Source: Bacillota bacterium (lineage in GTDB: Bacteria; Bacillota; Clostridia; Christensenellales; Aristaeellaceae). Taken from it: a stretch of 31,132 nucleotides of DNA. Within the stretch, counting starts at the first letter, position 1, and each line of letters starts with the position of its first letter. Shown one piece after another: positions 23,928 through 31,132 of the stretch. The position numbers and the translations under genes were made by a program. The notes below the pieces were generated by a model. It made no database searches. It worked only from the letters and a program-made list of their open reading frames with translations, and was not told the DNA's origin. The DNA lies in assembly GCA_023404345.1 (NCBI GenBank), contig JAEYCB010000006.1, positions 1 to 31,132 on the forward strand, given 5' to 3'.

Positions 23928-26900
23928 TTATTGTTTTTCTTCCGGCGGAGATGAAAGGGCCTGCCTGAGCTCCTCCATGCCCATTTCCGGCAGGTCGCGG
24001 AAAGGCGCGTCGGGCGATGTGGGATCAAATCGGCATACGGCCCGAAAATCGCACCGGTCGCAGGCACAACGGTCCGGATCGCGCGTGGGGGAGATAGCCG
24101 TTTCCCCGCTAAAGAGCCGGTCAGCCAGGGCTATGGCCACCTCGCGCGCGTGCGAAAGCAAGGCTGTGAACTGAGGCATGCTGAGCGCACGTGCTGTTTT
24201 TTTCAGCTCACCGCTTTTGAGGTACATGGGCGGAAGCACCCAGGGCGTATCTCCCTCGTCCATGGCAGAAAGGATGTCCACGTCGCTCAGGGCAACTCCG
24301 CGCAGCTGAAAGATTTCGCGCAGCTTGCCCTCCACGATTTCGGCGGCGTCGCTGGCGCTCTCCACCAATGGGTCAGCCACGTAGAAGTAGAAGGCGCCGG
24401 CAGGCTTTCCACCGGGAATGGCACTGGTGCATACGTCCAGATACAGCAAAAGCTGGAGCTGCAGTCCCCACCAGGCGCGCGCCGCTTCAAGACTCTGGCG
24501 TGCAGATTTATAATCGATCACGCGCAGATATACACCGTCGGGCGCATCATAGCGGTCGATGCGGTCGATGCGTCCGCGCAGAGCCACCTGCCGCCCGTCG
24601 CTCAAAAGCAGAACAATCGGCGGCAGACCACCCTCATAGCCAAAGGCAGCTTCTGTGCGGTAGAGGGTAAAGCGCCCGGCCGCCAGCTGCCGGGTGATGG
24701 TCACCGCCGCCCGCCGGATGGCATTGCGTGCCGCCTCGAAGCGCGCCAGACTGCGGTCGCCGTCACCCATGGGGCCGGCGAGAACTTCCTCCACGCGTGG
24801 TTCCACAGCCTCGTCTGCCAGACGGGATACAGCTTCGTCCGACAGATTCGGATAGGACGCTTCACGCCGTGCCAGGTGTGCAAAGCCGTTGAGGGCTGCG
24901 TGGTAGAAGGTGCCCGTTTCGATGGGGTCCACCTTCCATTCCCGAAGAACCTGGGGGCGTAGGCCGTAGGTGACAAAGTGCTTGAACGGGCAGTCTGCAA
25001 ACTGTTCCAGCCGGCTTACGGACAAGGTTTCGTCACCGTAGAGAGCGCGGGTCACACCGGGCGTGAGGGGTTGGGCCTGCCCATCAAAGCCCAGCGCACG
25101 AAGCAACTGCATGGCGGCGGGCGCAGTGCTGGGCGAGGACAGCAGTTTGTCCATGCGTTCGCGCCAGCAGGGCCCGAGGGGAACCACGCCGTCGGCATGA
25201 GCGCGCAACATAACGCCCAGCGCACCCAGCGCCTGCGCGCTGGATAAAGGCAGTTCGTCCTCTGGTACAGTTGTACGCGAAAGTCCCGGCATAAGCCGGT
25301 CGCGGAGCTGGCCCAGCAGGGAAAGCGGCCGCAGGGCCGCACCATCGGGTGCGGTCTTAGCACAGCTTAGAAACAGCCATCGAGAGGGCAGCGTCATCGC
25401 GCGCTTGAGATCCAGGCGGGCCATAAGGGCACGGCTTTCATCCGTCAGCCCCAGAAAGGTGCCCGTGCCCTGCTGTGCCAAGGCGCGTTCCTCAGGGGTG
25501 AGCAAGCTGTCGGTAGTGCGGGAAAGCAGGCCGTCGTTCAGGCCAAGAATGAACACCGCATCCGCCTCTTCGGCCAGGAGATGCCCCAGCGTACCTGCAT
25601 GCACCATGCCCGCAGCGGGCGGAAGCGACTTGAGCGAAATAGCCGAAAGTCCACATTCCAGCCGTGAAGCAATGTGCTTGAGCGGAATGCGCGCGCCGCT
25701 GCTGAGCTTAACCAACTGGTCAAGCAGCCTGAGTACAGCCTGCCATATCTGGCTGTTTTGGCCTGCGCGGGTGAGAAAACCGTTTTCCAGCAGGCGGTCT
25801 TCCTCACGTTTCAGCGCGTCGTAGGCATTCACATCCTGCAAAAGTCCAAAGGCAGCGGTCAGCGATGCCGTGGCGTCGCGCGCGGCCACCAGCGCGGCCC
25901 GCGCGCGCAGAAGCGGTTCCATCAGTCGCTGCCGGAGCGCCTCCATGCGTGCAGCCTCCGGACCACGGGTGAAGGGGCGCGTCCAGCGTACTCGGTCCAC
26001 ACCGTAGCAATAGGCATAGTTTTCTAGAGCACATGCTTCCTCAAAGCTCAAGGGTGCATAGCCGCTTTTGAGAAGGCAGAACATGTCGCGGTTGCGCCAG
26101 CCACCTGCCATGCCGCGCAGAGCTGCCAGCCAGAACTGCGCTAGCCCGTGCGAGGCGGCGGGAAGCTGCTGGTCGGTGTAGAAAGGGATACCGCTGTCTT
26201 CCAATGCGGCCGTGACAGCAAAGGCATAGCCGCCCCCGTCAGGATAGAGCACAGCCACCCGCTCAGGGTCCACTCCCTGGTCCAGCAGCCAGCGCACCTC
26301 GCGGGTCATCAGGGCCGCTTCCTCATAAGGCGACAACCCGTCGGCCAGGTATACGCCCTCCGGCTTGCCTATAAAGGGGGAGGCGGGGTGGGCAAACAGC
26401 GCCCGGTCCAGATACGCCACGGCAGGCGGACGATCCAGTGGTTGCGGCGGCAAAACGCGCACCTCTGCGTTTAACCCGCTTTGGGAAAGCAATTTCTGAA
26501 AGCGGGCAATCCCCTGCCGCACGGGGGTATACAGTTCGCCATCCGGCACAATTTCAGCATCACAGATGAGGGCGATGGTCAGGCTCCGGCACAGCGGCGC
26601 GGCTGCGCACATAAGCCGCATCAGCTGCTGGGGCAGTGTGTCAAAACCGTAGACAAACAGGTGCTTGCCCCGTAAAAAATTGCTGTCTGCAAGCCGCCCT
26701 GCAACGTAGGCCAGTTGATCCTCGCTGTCGCTGAAGCGCCCTCGGAGCACTTCGCGATATTGCGCATAAACCGCAGCCAGGTCAGTGAGCTTGTCGCGCG
26801 CTGCTCCTTCAGAGAGGGAAGCCGCATAATCCCTTAGCCCCTCCGGGTCCAACCCGCCGCGCTTCATATCCGTAATCAGCGCATCCAACTTTTCCACAAA

Positions 26901-27242
26901 GCCCCGGCGCTGGGCGATGCTGCCGTAGTAAGGCAACTTATCTTCCAGCCGTTCCAACGCCTGGCTGAGCGCCATGCGGCGGCCTGCGGCGTCCAGCGGC
27001 TCGCGACCATCGCGACCGGCGCTGGATAGCACCTGTTCGGAAAGCCGCGACGGACTAAGCACGTCGATCAAAAACATGCCAGTTAAATGAAGCCGGTCCA
27101 TCACTCCGCGCTCAGCGGCCAAAGTGAACTGCTCCGGCACCAGTAAAAGCGCATCCTCGCCCCTTTTGGCGCACTGCCCCAAAGCTTCCACCACGGAGGC
27201 GAACAGCCGGTGTGCGCGCGAGGTAAGAATGGTAACAGACAC
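23928..27242 (-). CDS. addB: ATP-dependent helicase/nuclease subunit B (AddB)
   Basis: 1104 residues. AddB joins AddA in processing double-strand breaks. The N-terminus has LLLVPEQFTLAAERGVMDRL and LSPSRLSEQVL as in AddB, and helicase-like middle regions (LTREVRWLLDQGVDPERVAVLYPDG, FILGLNDGLLSR) follow. The C-terminal nuclease has GRIDRID near 894 and VIDYKS near 909 (PD-(D/E)XK core). Four iron-sulfur cysteines are present: ADCPFKHF near 752 and CDRCDFRAVC near 1062. The usual GxxGxGKT Walker A at the N-terminus is absent (ILTSRAHRLFASV), as in RexB-type members. The start is GTG, with a GGGGGG-type site. No addA is seen next to it. Confidence 0.92.
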   Translation of the reverse strand: MSVTILTSRAHRLFASVVEALGQCAKRGEDALLLVPEQFTLAAERGVMDRLHLTGMFLIDVLSPSRLSEQVLSSAGRDGREPLDAAGRRMALSQALERLEDKLPYYGSIAQRRGFVEKLDALITDMKRGGLDPEGLRDYAASLSEGAARDKLTDLAAVYAQYREVLRGRFSDSEDQLAYVAGRLADSNFLRGKHLFVYGFDTLPQQLMRLMCAAAPLCRSLTIALICDAEIVPDGELYTPVRQGIARFQKLLSQSGLNAEVRVLPPQPLDRPPAVAYLDRALFAHPASPFIGKPEGVYLADGLSPYEEAALMTREVRWLLDQGVDPERVAVLYPDGGGYAFAVTAALEDSGIPFYTDQQLPAASHGLAQFWLAALRGMAGGWRNRDMFCLLKSGYAPLSFEEACALENYAYCYGVDRVRWTRPFTRGPEAARMEALRQRLMEPLLRARAALVAARDATASLTAAFGLLQDVNAYDALKREEDRLLENGFLTRAGQNSQIWQAVLRLLDQLVKLSSGARIPLKHIASRLECGLSAISLKSLPPAAGMVHAGTLGHLLAEEADAVFILGLNDGLLSRTTDSLLTPEERALAQQGTGTFLGLTDESRALMARLDLKRAMTLPSRWLFLSCAKTAPDGAALRPLSLLGQLRDRLMPGLSRTTVPEDELPLSSAQALGALGVMLRAHADGVVPLGPCWRERMDKLLSSPSTAPAAMQLLRALGFDGQAQPLTPGVTRALYGDETLSVSRLEQFADCPFKHFVTYGLRPQVLREWKVDPIETGTFYHAALNGFAHLARREASYPNLSDEAVSRLADEAVEPRVEEVLAGPMGDGDRSLARFEAARNAIRRAAVTITRQLAAGRFTLYRTEAAFGYEGGLPPIVLLLSDGRQVALRGRIDRIDRYDAPDGVYLRVIDYKSARQSLEAARAWWGLQLQLLLYLDVCTSAIPGGKPAGAFYFYVADPLVESASDAAEIVEGKLREIFQLRGVALSDVDILSAMDEGDTPWVLPPMYLKSGELKKTARALSMPQFTALLSHAREVAIALADRLFSGETAISPTRDPDRCACDRCDFRAVCRFDPTSPDAPFRDLPEMGMEELRQALSSPPEEKQ

Positions 27243-27305
27243 GGTGAAAACGCCCCCCTTCGGCCTACTGTTTTTGCCCTTTCGGCTGGAAAAGACCGCG
27301 CGAAC

Positions 27306-27334
27306 ATGATATCATAAACACGGGCGGCGCGCAA
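27306..27334 (-). promoter_or_regulatory. Possible promoter of addB
   Basis: Minus-strand TTGCGC (27329-27334) and TATCAT (27306-27311), 17-base spacer. The -10 box is part of the palindrome ATGATATCAT. Confidence 0.45.
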
Positions 27335-27393
27335 AGCCTGCCCGTGATTTTGCCAGCCCGCTTTTTCCGGGGCTGGGAGAGGGTGAACAGGGT

Positions 27394-28743
27394 ATGGAGG
27401 ACACCATCGTAGGGGTGGCCACGGCGGCGGGCGAAGGCGGTGTAGCCATCGTGCGCGTGAGCGGGCCGGAGGCAGTGTGCCTGTTTGAACAGGCGTTTCA
27501 GCCGCGGGGCGCAAAGCCGCCCTACGAAAGCCACCGCCTCATGGTGGGCCATGCAGTGGACGAAACCGGTCCTATCGACGAGGCCATGGGTGTGGTGATG
27601 TATGCGCCGCGGTCCTATACCCGTGAGGACGTGTGTGAAATCCATACCCACGGCGGTTCGGCCGCGGCTTCGCTGGTGATGCGACGGCTTGTCAGGCTGG
27701 GCGCGCGCCCGGCTGAGGCGGGTGAATTTACGCGCCGCGCGTTCATGAACGGCCGCATCGACCTGATGCAAGCCGAAGCGGTGATGGGCGTGATTTCCGC
27801 GCGCTCGGCGGCGGCGCTGCGAGCGGGGGAGCGTCAGCTGGAGGGCGGTCAAAGCCGCTTTATCCGCAAGGCACAGGAGGATTTGACCGCGCTGCTTTCC
27901 GGGTTGGAAGCACATATTGACTATCCTGACGAGATTGGCGAGGAAGAGGCACTCTCCGGCTTGTGCGAGGGACTGGACAAGCTGATTGCACAACTGGATG
28001 GGGCAATTGACGAACGGGGCGCACGTATTGTGCGCGAGGGGCTGCGCGTCGCGCTGTGTGGGCGGCCCAACGCGGGCAAGAGTACGCTGTTTAACGCCCT
28101 TTTGGGCGAGGACCGCGCCATCGTGACCGATGTGCCCGGCACCACGCGCGACGTGCTGGAAGGGTCCTTTACGCTGGATGGAACCAATGTGCTTTTGCAG
28201 GACACCGCAGGCCTGCGCGACAGCGGCGACGCAGTGGAGCGCATCGGCGTAGAGCGGGCCCGCGCAGCGCTTGCCAGGGCGGATGTGGCGCTTATGGTGG
28301 TGGACGCCTCGCAGGACCCGGACGATGAAGTATTGGACCTGTTGCGTATGGAGGCACCCTGCCCCTGTGCCGTGCTGCTTAACAAGGAGGACGCGGGCGA
28401 ATGCCTCACCTTGGCGCAGGCGGAAGAGCTCACAGACAAGCGTCCCATTTTGCGTGTATCTGCGCGCGAGGGCGAGGGACTGGATGCGGTGCGCGATTAC
28501 CTGCGCGGCTTCCTTCGCAACCCCGACGAGCTGGCCCTCACCCATGAGCGCCACATGGCTGTGGCGCGACAGGCGCTTGGCAAGCTGCGCGACGCGCAGT
28601 CGGGCCTGGCTTCGGGTGGGCTGATCGATCTGGCCGCCGTGGACCTGCACGAGGCGCTGTATCTGCTGGGCCGCATCACTGGCGACAGCGTGGACGAAAA
28701 ACTGCTGGACGATATCTTTTCGCGCTTCTGCGTGGGGAAATAG
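27394..28743 (+). CDS. mnmE: tRNA modification GTPase MnmE (TrmE)
   Basis: 449 residues. With MnmG it makes the carboxymethylaminomethyl group of U34 in certain tRNAs. The N-terminal folate-binding domain covers about 1-118 (EDTIVGVATAAGEGGVAIVRVSG, then EIHTHGGSA near 88). A helical domain follows, with an inserted G domain at about 217-370: GRPNAGKSTLFNALLG near 228, PGTTRD near 249, DTAG near 270 and NKED near 330. It ends FCVGK, the conserved C-x-G-K motif with the catalytic cysteine. The start at 27394 is fixed by homology; its site (GAGAGGGTG) is weak. mnmG is not adjacent. No terminator follows, and the AT-rich island begins directly after the stop. Confidence 0.96.
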   Translation: MEDTIVGVATAAGEGGVAIVRVSGPEAVCLFEQAFQPRGAKPPYESHRLMVGHAVDETGPIDEAMGVVMYAPRSYTREDVCEIHTHGGSAAASLVMRRLVRLGARPAEAGEFTRRAFMNGRIDLMQAEAVMGVISARSAAALRAGERQLEGGQSRFIRKAQEDLTALLSGLEAHIDYPDEIGEEEALSGLCEGLDKLIAQLDGAIDERGARIVREGLRVALCGRPNAGKSTLFNALLGEDRAIVTDVPGTTRDVLEGSFTLDGTNVLLQDTAGLRDSGDAVERIGVERARAALARADVALMVVDASQDPDDEVLDLLRMEAPCPCAVLLNKEDAGECLTLAQAEELTDKRPILRVSAREGEGLDAVRDYLRGFLRNPDELALTHERHMAVARQALGKLRDAQSGLASGGLIDLAAVDLHEALYLLGRITGDSVDEKLLDDIFSRFCVGK

Positions 28744-28774
28744 GATAAATAAATCGTACTTTCGCTATAAATTA

Positions 28775-29868
28775 CTAGGCAATAATGCCGGGCAGCGTGA
28801 TAGTGAATAAACTGCCGGTTGGTATCGCATCCTCCAACCGGATATCTCCGCGATACAGTTGAACAATTTCTTTTACAAAAGTCAGACCTAAGCCGCTTCC
28901 GGTATGAACAGCGCTTGCAGAAGGGATTGCGCGGTAAAAGGGTTCAAACACAAATGGCTTTGTTCATCAGAAATGCCCATGCCGGTATCCCGCACCGAAA
29001 TTGTCAGGATATCATCTTTGGCATGGCTTGCAACCCATACTTGCCCGCCAGGACAAGTATACTTGATTGCGTTTTCAACCAGGTTGCACAGCATCTATCC
29101 AAATAATAGACGGTCGGCAACAATGTTCAAGGGCGTACAGTCCAGCACAAGCGTTACCCGTTTTTTGACCGCAAGAGGGTTACAATCGGTTTCAATTTGG
29201 TGAAATAGATCCATCAGATCAAAAATCTGGTTGATTACGGCATTCGTTTGCCGGTAGAGCGCCAGCAGATCAGCCGTTATTTTTGCCAGGTATTCCACTT
29301 TTTCTTTTGAGGACGCAATGGCTTTTTTATAATCCTCCAACGTCTGCGGATGCTTCATCTCCAGCACTTCATATTTTGTAAGCAGAACGGCCAATGGCGT
29401 TTTAAACGCATGGGCAATATTTGCCGAAATCCGCTTTTCGCGATCAAAAGAATGGTTCAACCTGTGAATCATTTCATTAAACGCTCGTATCAGCGCATAG
29501 CTTTCATCTTTGGTTTTGGGCAATGGAAGCTCGCTTTTCAAATCGCTTGTGCGAAAGTTTTGGATAGTCTGAGTTAGATTGCGTATCGGCTTCATTGCCA
29601 GATCCGCGGCAAAATAAGAAAGAACCCCGCCAAAGACTACAACGGCAGCAAGGCCAAGCAGCAGACGGGCCTGGTTGCGGTTTTCCTGCTGATCAAAGGC
29701 TTGAAGTTTGGTATAGCGCACCTCTTCCATGGTGCCTTGGCTTTTTTCAAGCAGACGAATGTTATTCATCATGGCGCTTGTTGACAGCATGTTCCATAAA
29801 CATAGAAATACACAACAAATTGCCAGTGTGCCTGTCGTAATGGCAGCAATTCGTGTTTTCAGCTTCAT
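28775..29868 (-). pseudogene. Sensor histidine kinase, broken by a stop codon and a frameshift
   Basis: A membrane sensor kinase in three pieces. The intact N-terminal part (29095-29868, 257 residues) has a membrane segment near 8-30, a short outer loop, a second segment near 70-90, a HAMP-like region and a phosphoacceptor box ANIAHAFKTPLAVL near 150, with HAF replacing the usual HEL. It ends DRLLFG at an amber codon, TAG, where related kinases continue with a residue such as Gln into MLCNLVENAIKYT. That next piece carries the N box and DTGMGI. Around 28964 one base is missing from an A run after DEQ; the other frame then resumes with KPFVFEPFYRA, GSGLGL and stops at 28775. Start ATG 29868 overlaps the response regulator stop as ATGA. 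Base composition is AT-richer than the flanking genes. Confidence 0.85.
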
Positions 29869-30347
29869 GGGTGATCTTCCGCCTCCTTGCGAATCATGTA
29901 CCCTTTGGACGGAGCACTTTCTATAAAAACAGCAGAATTGAGATAGGGAGAGAGCTTCTTGCGAAGAAAAGAAACATACACGCGCACAGAGGAGGTAAAA
30001 GGGTCGGCGTTTTCATCCCAAACATGCTCCAGTAGCTCTTCCTGCGTTACATAACGATTTGCATTGGACATAAGGTATTCTAAGATTCCATATTCCTTTG
30101 GCATAAGCGGTACTGCTTTGTCGCCAATCAAAACTTCCTGCGTGTTGCGAAGAAGAGAAACGTTCTGGCAGGTAAGTATGCTTTGCTCTGTTTCAAATCT
30201 GCGCCTTAGCAGGCTGCGAATACGGGCCAGTAGCTCCGAAAAATGGAAAGGCTTTATCAGATAATCATTTGCACCGCAATCCAGTCCTCTGACGCGGTCC
30301 TCTACACCTTCCCGCGCGGAAAGTATCAAAATCCGTAAATCGGAATT
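29865..30347 (-). pseudogene. OmpR-family response regulator, 5' end missing
   Basis: About 160 residues remain. The end of the receiver domain is present (NSDLRILILSAREG, then GANDYLIKPF with its conserved Lys), followed by a full winged-helix DNA-binding domain (LMPKEYGILEYLMSNANRYVTQEELLEHVW, then VRVYVSFLRKKL). The first half of the receiver, including the phosphoacceptor Asp, is lost. Homology stops near 30341-30347, and an in-frame stop lies a short distance beyond. A TTG at 30329 could only start a headless protein. It overlaps the kinase start by 4 bases. The break coincides with the start of tnpV-linked DNA, so a mobile element insertion or deletion probably removed the 5' end. Confidence 0.8.
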
Positions 30348-30604
30348 TGAAAACCATAAAATTATGAGTGATTATTGCTCTCCATAGGTTATCAATAAAA
30401 TCCTCCAAAATCCTTGAAAATAAAGGATTTATCGCAGTGTGTTCGCCTTATCCCTTTATATGATTTCACACAAGTTTACTCTTTCCCTGACTGCTTATAA
30501 GGGCAAAATCAAGGGCAAGAAAATCTCATAACAAGATATAACAAAGTGTGGCAATCGGGGAAATGTGATGTATGTGCGAATATATTATAACGGAGGATTT
30601 TTTA
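30342..30604. mobile_element. Probable end region of a Tn4451-type (tnpV) element
   Basis: AT-rich, non-coding by eye, lying between the truncated response regulator and tnpV. It holds a hairpin AAATCCTT / AAGGATTT (30408-30430) and a near-tandem repeat AAGGGCAAAATC (30499-30510) / AAGGGCAAGAAAATC (30511-30525), the kind of repeats found near recombinase binding sites. A short open frame ends YKGKIKGKKIS at 30531 and has no recognisable identity. The exact left end of the element cannot be fixed from this window. Confidence 0.45.
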
Positions 30605-30985
30605 ATGGACAAGTATATTTATGATAAGAGTAACGGTCTTTGGTACGAATTACAGGGAGATTACTATATTCCTTGTCTTACTTTACCAGCCGAAAAAGAA
30701 CACAAACCTATCGGCTTATGGGGTCAGCGACACAAACGCTATTTGCAGAAACATAAGAGAGCGGTTTACACCACACTACTTGCAAATGGCAAGTTGAACA
30801 GTTATCTTGCCGACATTGACGAACGGGCAACAACGATGATGTTTCGATTGATTGAACAAATGGCTGATAAGGAGGGCATTACCGAACAACTAAAAGCAGC
30901 AGACCAAATGGCATGGGTCGGGGCTATGAACAATATTCGGAATAGAGCAACAGAGATTGTAAACGCTGAATTGATTTACATATAA
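30605..30985 (+). CDS. tnpV: TnpV family transposon-encoded protein
   Basis: 126 residues. It begins MDKYIYDKSNGLWYELQGDYYIPCL, then LPAEKEHKPIGLWGQRHKRYL, GKLNSYLADIDERA and a C-terminal MNNIRNRATEIVNAELIY. These are the conserved blocks of TnpV proteins of Tn4451/Tn4453-like mobilizable elements, where it accompanies the large serine recombinase TnpX; its own role is unclear. Start ATG 30605 has GGAGG (30592-30596) 8 bases upstream. Base composition is much AT-richer than the chromosome to the left. No tnpX is in the window. Confidence 0.85.
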   Translation: MDKYIYDKSNGLWYELQGDYYIPCLTLPAEKEHKPIGLWGQRHKRYLQKHKRAVYTTLLANGKLNSYLADIDERATTMMFRLIEQMADKEGITEQLKAADQMAWVGAMNNIRNRATEIVNAELIYI

Positions 30986-31008
30986 GATGAAGGCGGTAGC
31001 AAATAATG

Positions 31009-31132
31009 ATATGCTCCCTTTAAAGTAGACAGCGGAAAAACAAAACTGCCGAAACGGAGGGAGCAATTATCATGAGTTTAAAAGGCAAAATACCGCCGGA
31101 GGTAAAGATTCAGGCTGTGGAGGACTACCTAG
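31009..31132 (+). mobile_element. Left end of an IS3-like insertion sequence (runs off the window)
   Basis: The leader ATGCTCCCTTTAAAGTAGAC resembles the terminal inverted repeats of IS3-family (IS150-like) elements, which often end in an AGTxGACA-like stretch. A transposase start follows at 31072. The right end and any target duplication are outside the window. The boundary at 31009 is approximate. Confidence 0.55.
31072..31132 (+). CDS. IS3-family OrfA-like transposase, 5' fragment cut by window end
   Basis: Only 20 residues are visible: MSLKGKIPPEVKIQAVEDYL. This resembles the N-terminal helix-turn-helix part of IS3-type OrfA proteins. GGAGGGAG (31056-31063) lies 8 bases before the ATG. 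TGCTCCC at 31012-31018 is complementary to GGGAGCA at 31059-31065, so a transcript entering from outside could fold and hide the site. Confidence 0.6.
   Translation, partial: MSLKGKIPPEVKIQAVEDYL

Noticed and set aside
27265..28650. 461-codon open frame antisense to mnmE
   Set aside because: It is a shadow of the mnmE reading frame, with low-complexity His/Arg/Gln content and no start signal.
1..31132. tRNA, rRNA or CRISPR features
   Set aside because: No cloverleaf-like gene with a T-loop consensus, no rRNA sequence and no regularly spaced repeat was recognised by eye.

Overview
The window looks like a chromosomal segment of a GC-rich, anaerobic member of the Clostridia (Bacillota). Strong AGGAGG-type ribosome binding sites, sigma-A-like promoters with 16-18 base spacers, GTG and TTG starts, AddB rather than RecB, PlsY, a RelQ-type alarmone synthetase, a Der gene paired with a PDZ/radical-SAM DUF512 gene, and a reverse rubrerythrin with a rubredoxin all point this way. 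A Christensenellales-like gut bacterium is a guess only. No rRNA, tRNA or CRISPR array was seen.

Layout. 1-2914: three tandem hairpins, relQ, a YdcZ-family transporter with a TTG start, a small membrane-anchored protein (minus) and a YwaF-like membrane protein. 2880-5739 (minus): esterase then TlyA-like methyltransferase, followed by a secreted protein with five SH3b repeats. 5953-8614 (plus): DUF512 radical SAM protein and Der, closed by a strong hairpin. 8664-10782 (minus): HtrL/YibB-like putative glycosyltransferase then acyl-CoA thioesterase. 10931-13194 (plus): capF-capG, two of the three enzymes for UDP-L-FucNAc, divergent from the glycosyltransferase. 13336-14790: a large secreted protein of unknown function. 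14986-15609 (minus): plsY. 15817-20800 (plus): tightly packed operon of membrane protein, RsuA-type pseudouridine synthase, RsmC-like methyltransferase, MalY/PatB aminotransferase and PepV-like dipeptidase. 20927-27242 (minus): rubredoxin, reverse rubrerythrin, thrC, a small P-loop protein and addB. 27394-28743 (plus): mnmE.

Composition changes sharply just after the mnmE stop. From about 28744 to the end the DNA is AT-richer and full of decayed or mobile genes: a sensor kinase pseudogene with an in-frame amber codon and a one-base frameshift, a response regulator that has lost its phosphoacceptor half, a tnpV gene of Tn4451-type elements, and the start of an IS3-like insertion sequence that runs off the window. 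The simplest reading is an acquired two-component system that was later broken by a mobile element.

Most of the window is core metabolism and housekeeping (ribosome maturation, tRNA modification, lipid synthesis, amino-acid metabolism, DNA repair, oxidative stress, envelope polysaccharide). I did not find a convincing new multi-gene system. The points most worth a second look are the shortened CxC cysteine pair in the rubredoxin, the hairpin over the transposase ribosome binding site, the duplicated hairpin over the YdcZ start, the two-domain glycosyltransferase beside orphan capFG, and the decayed island next to mnmE.
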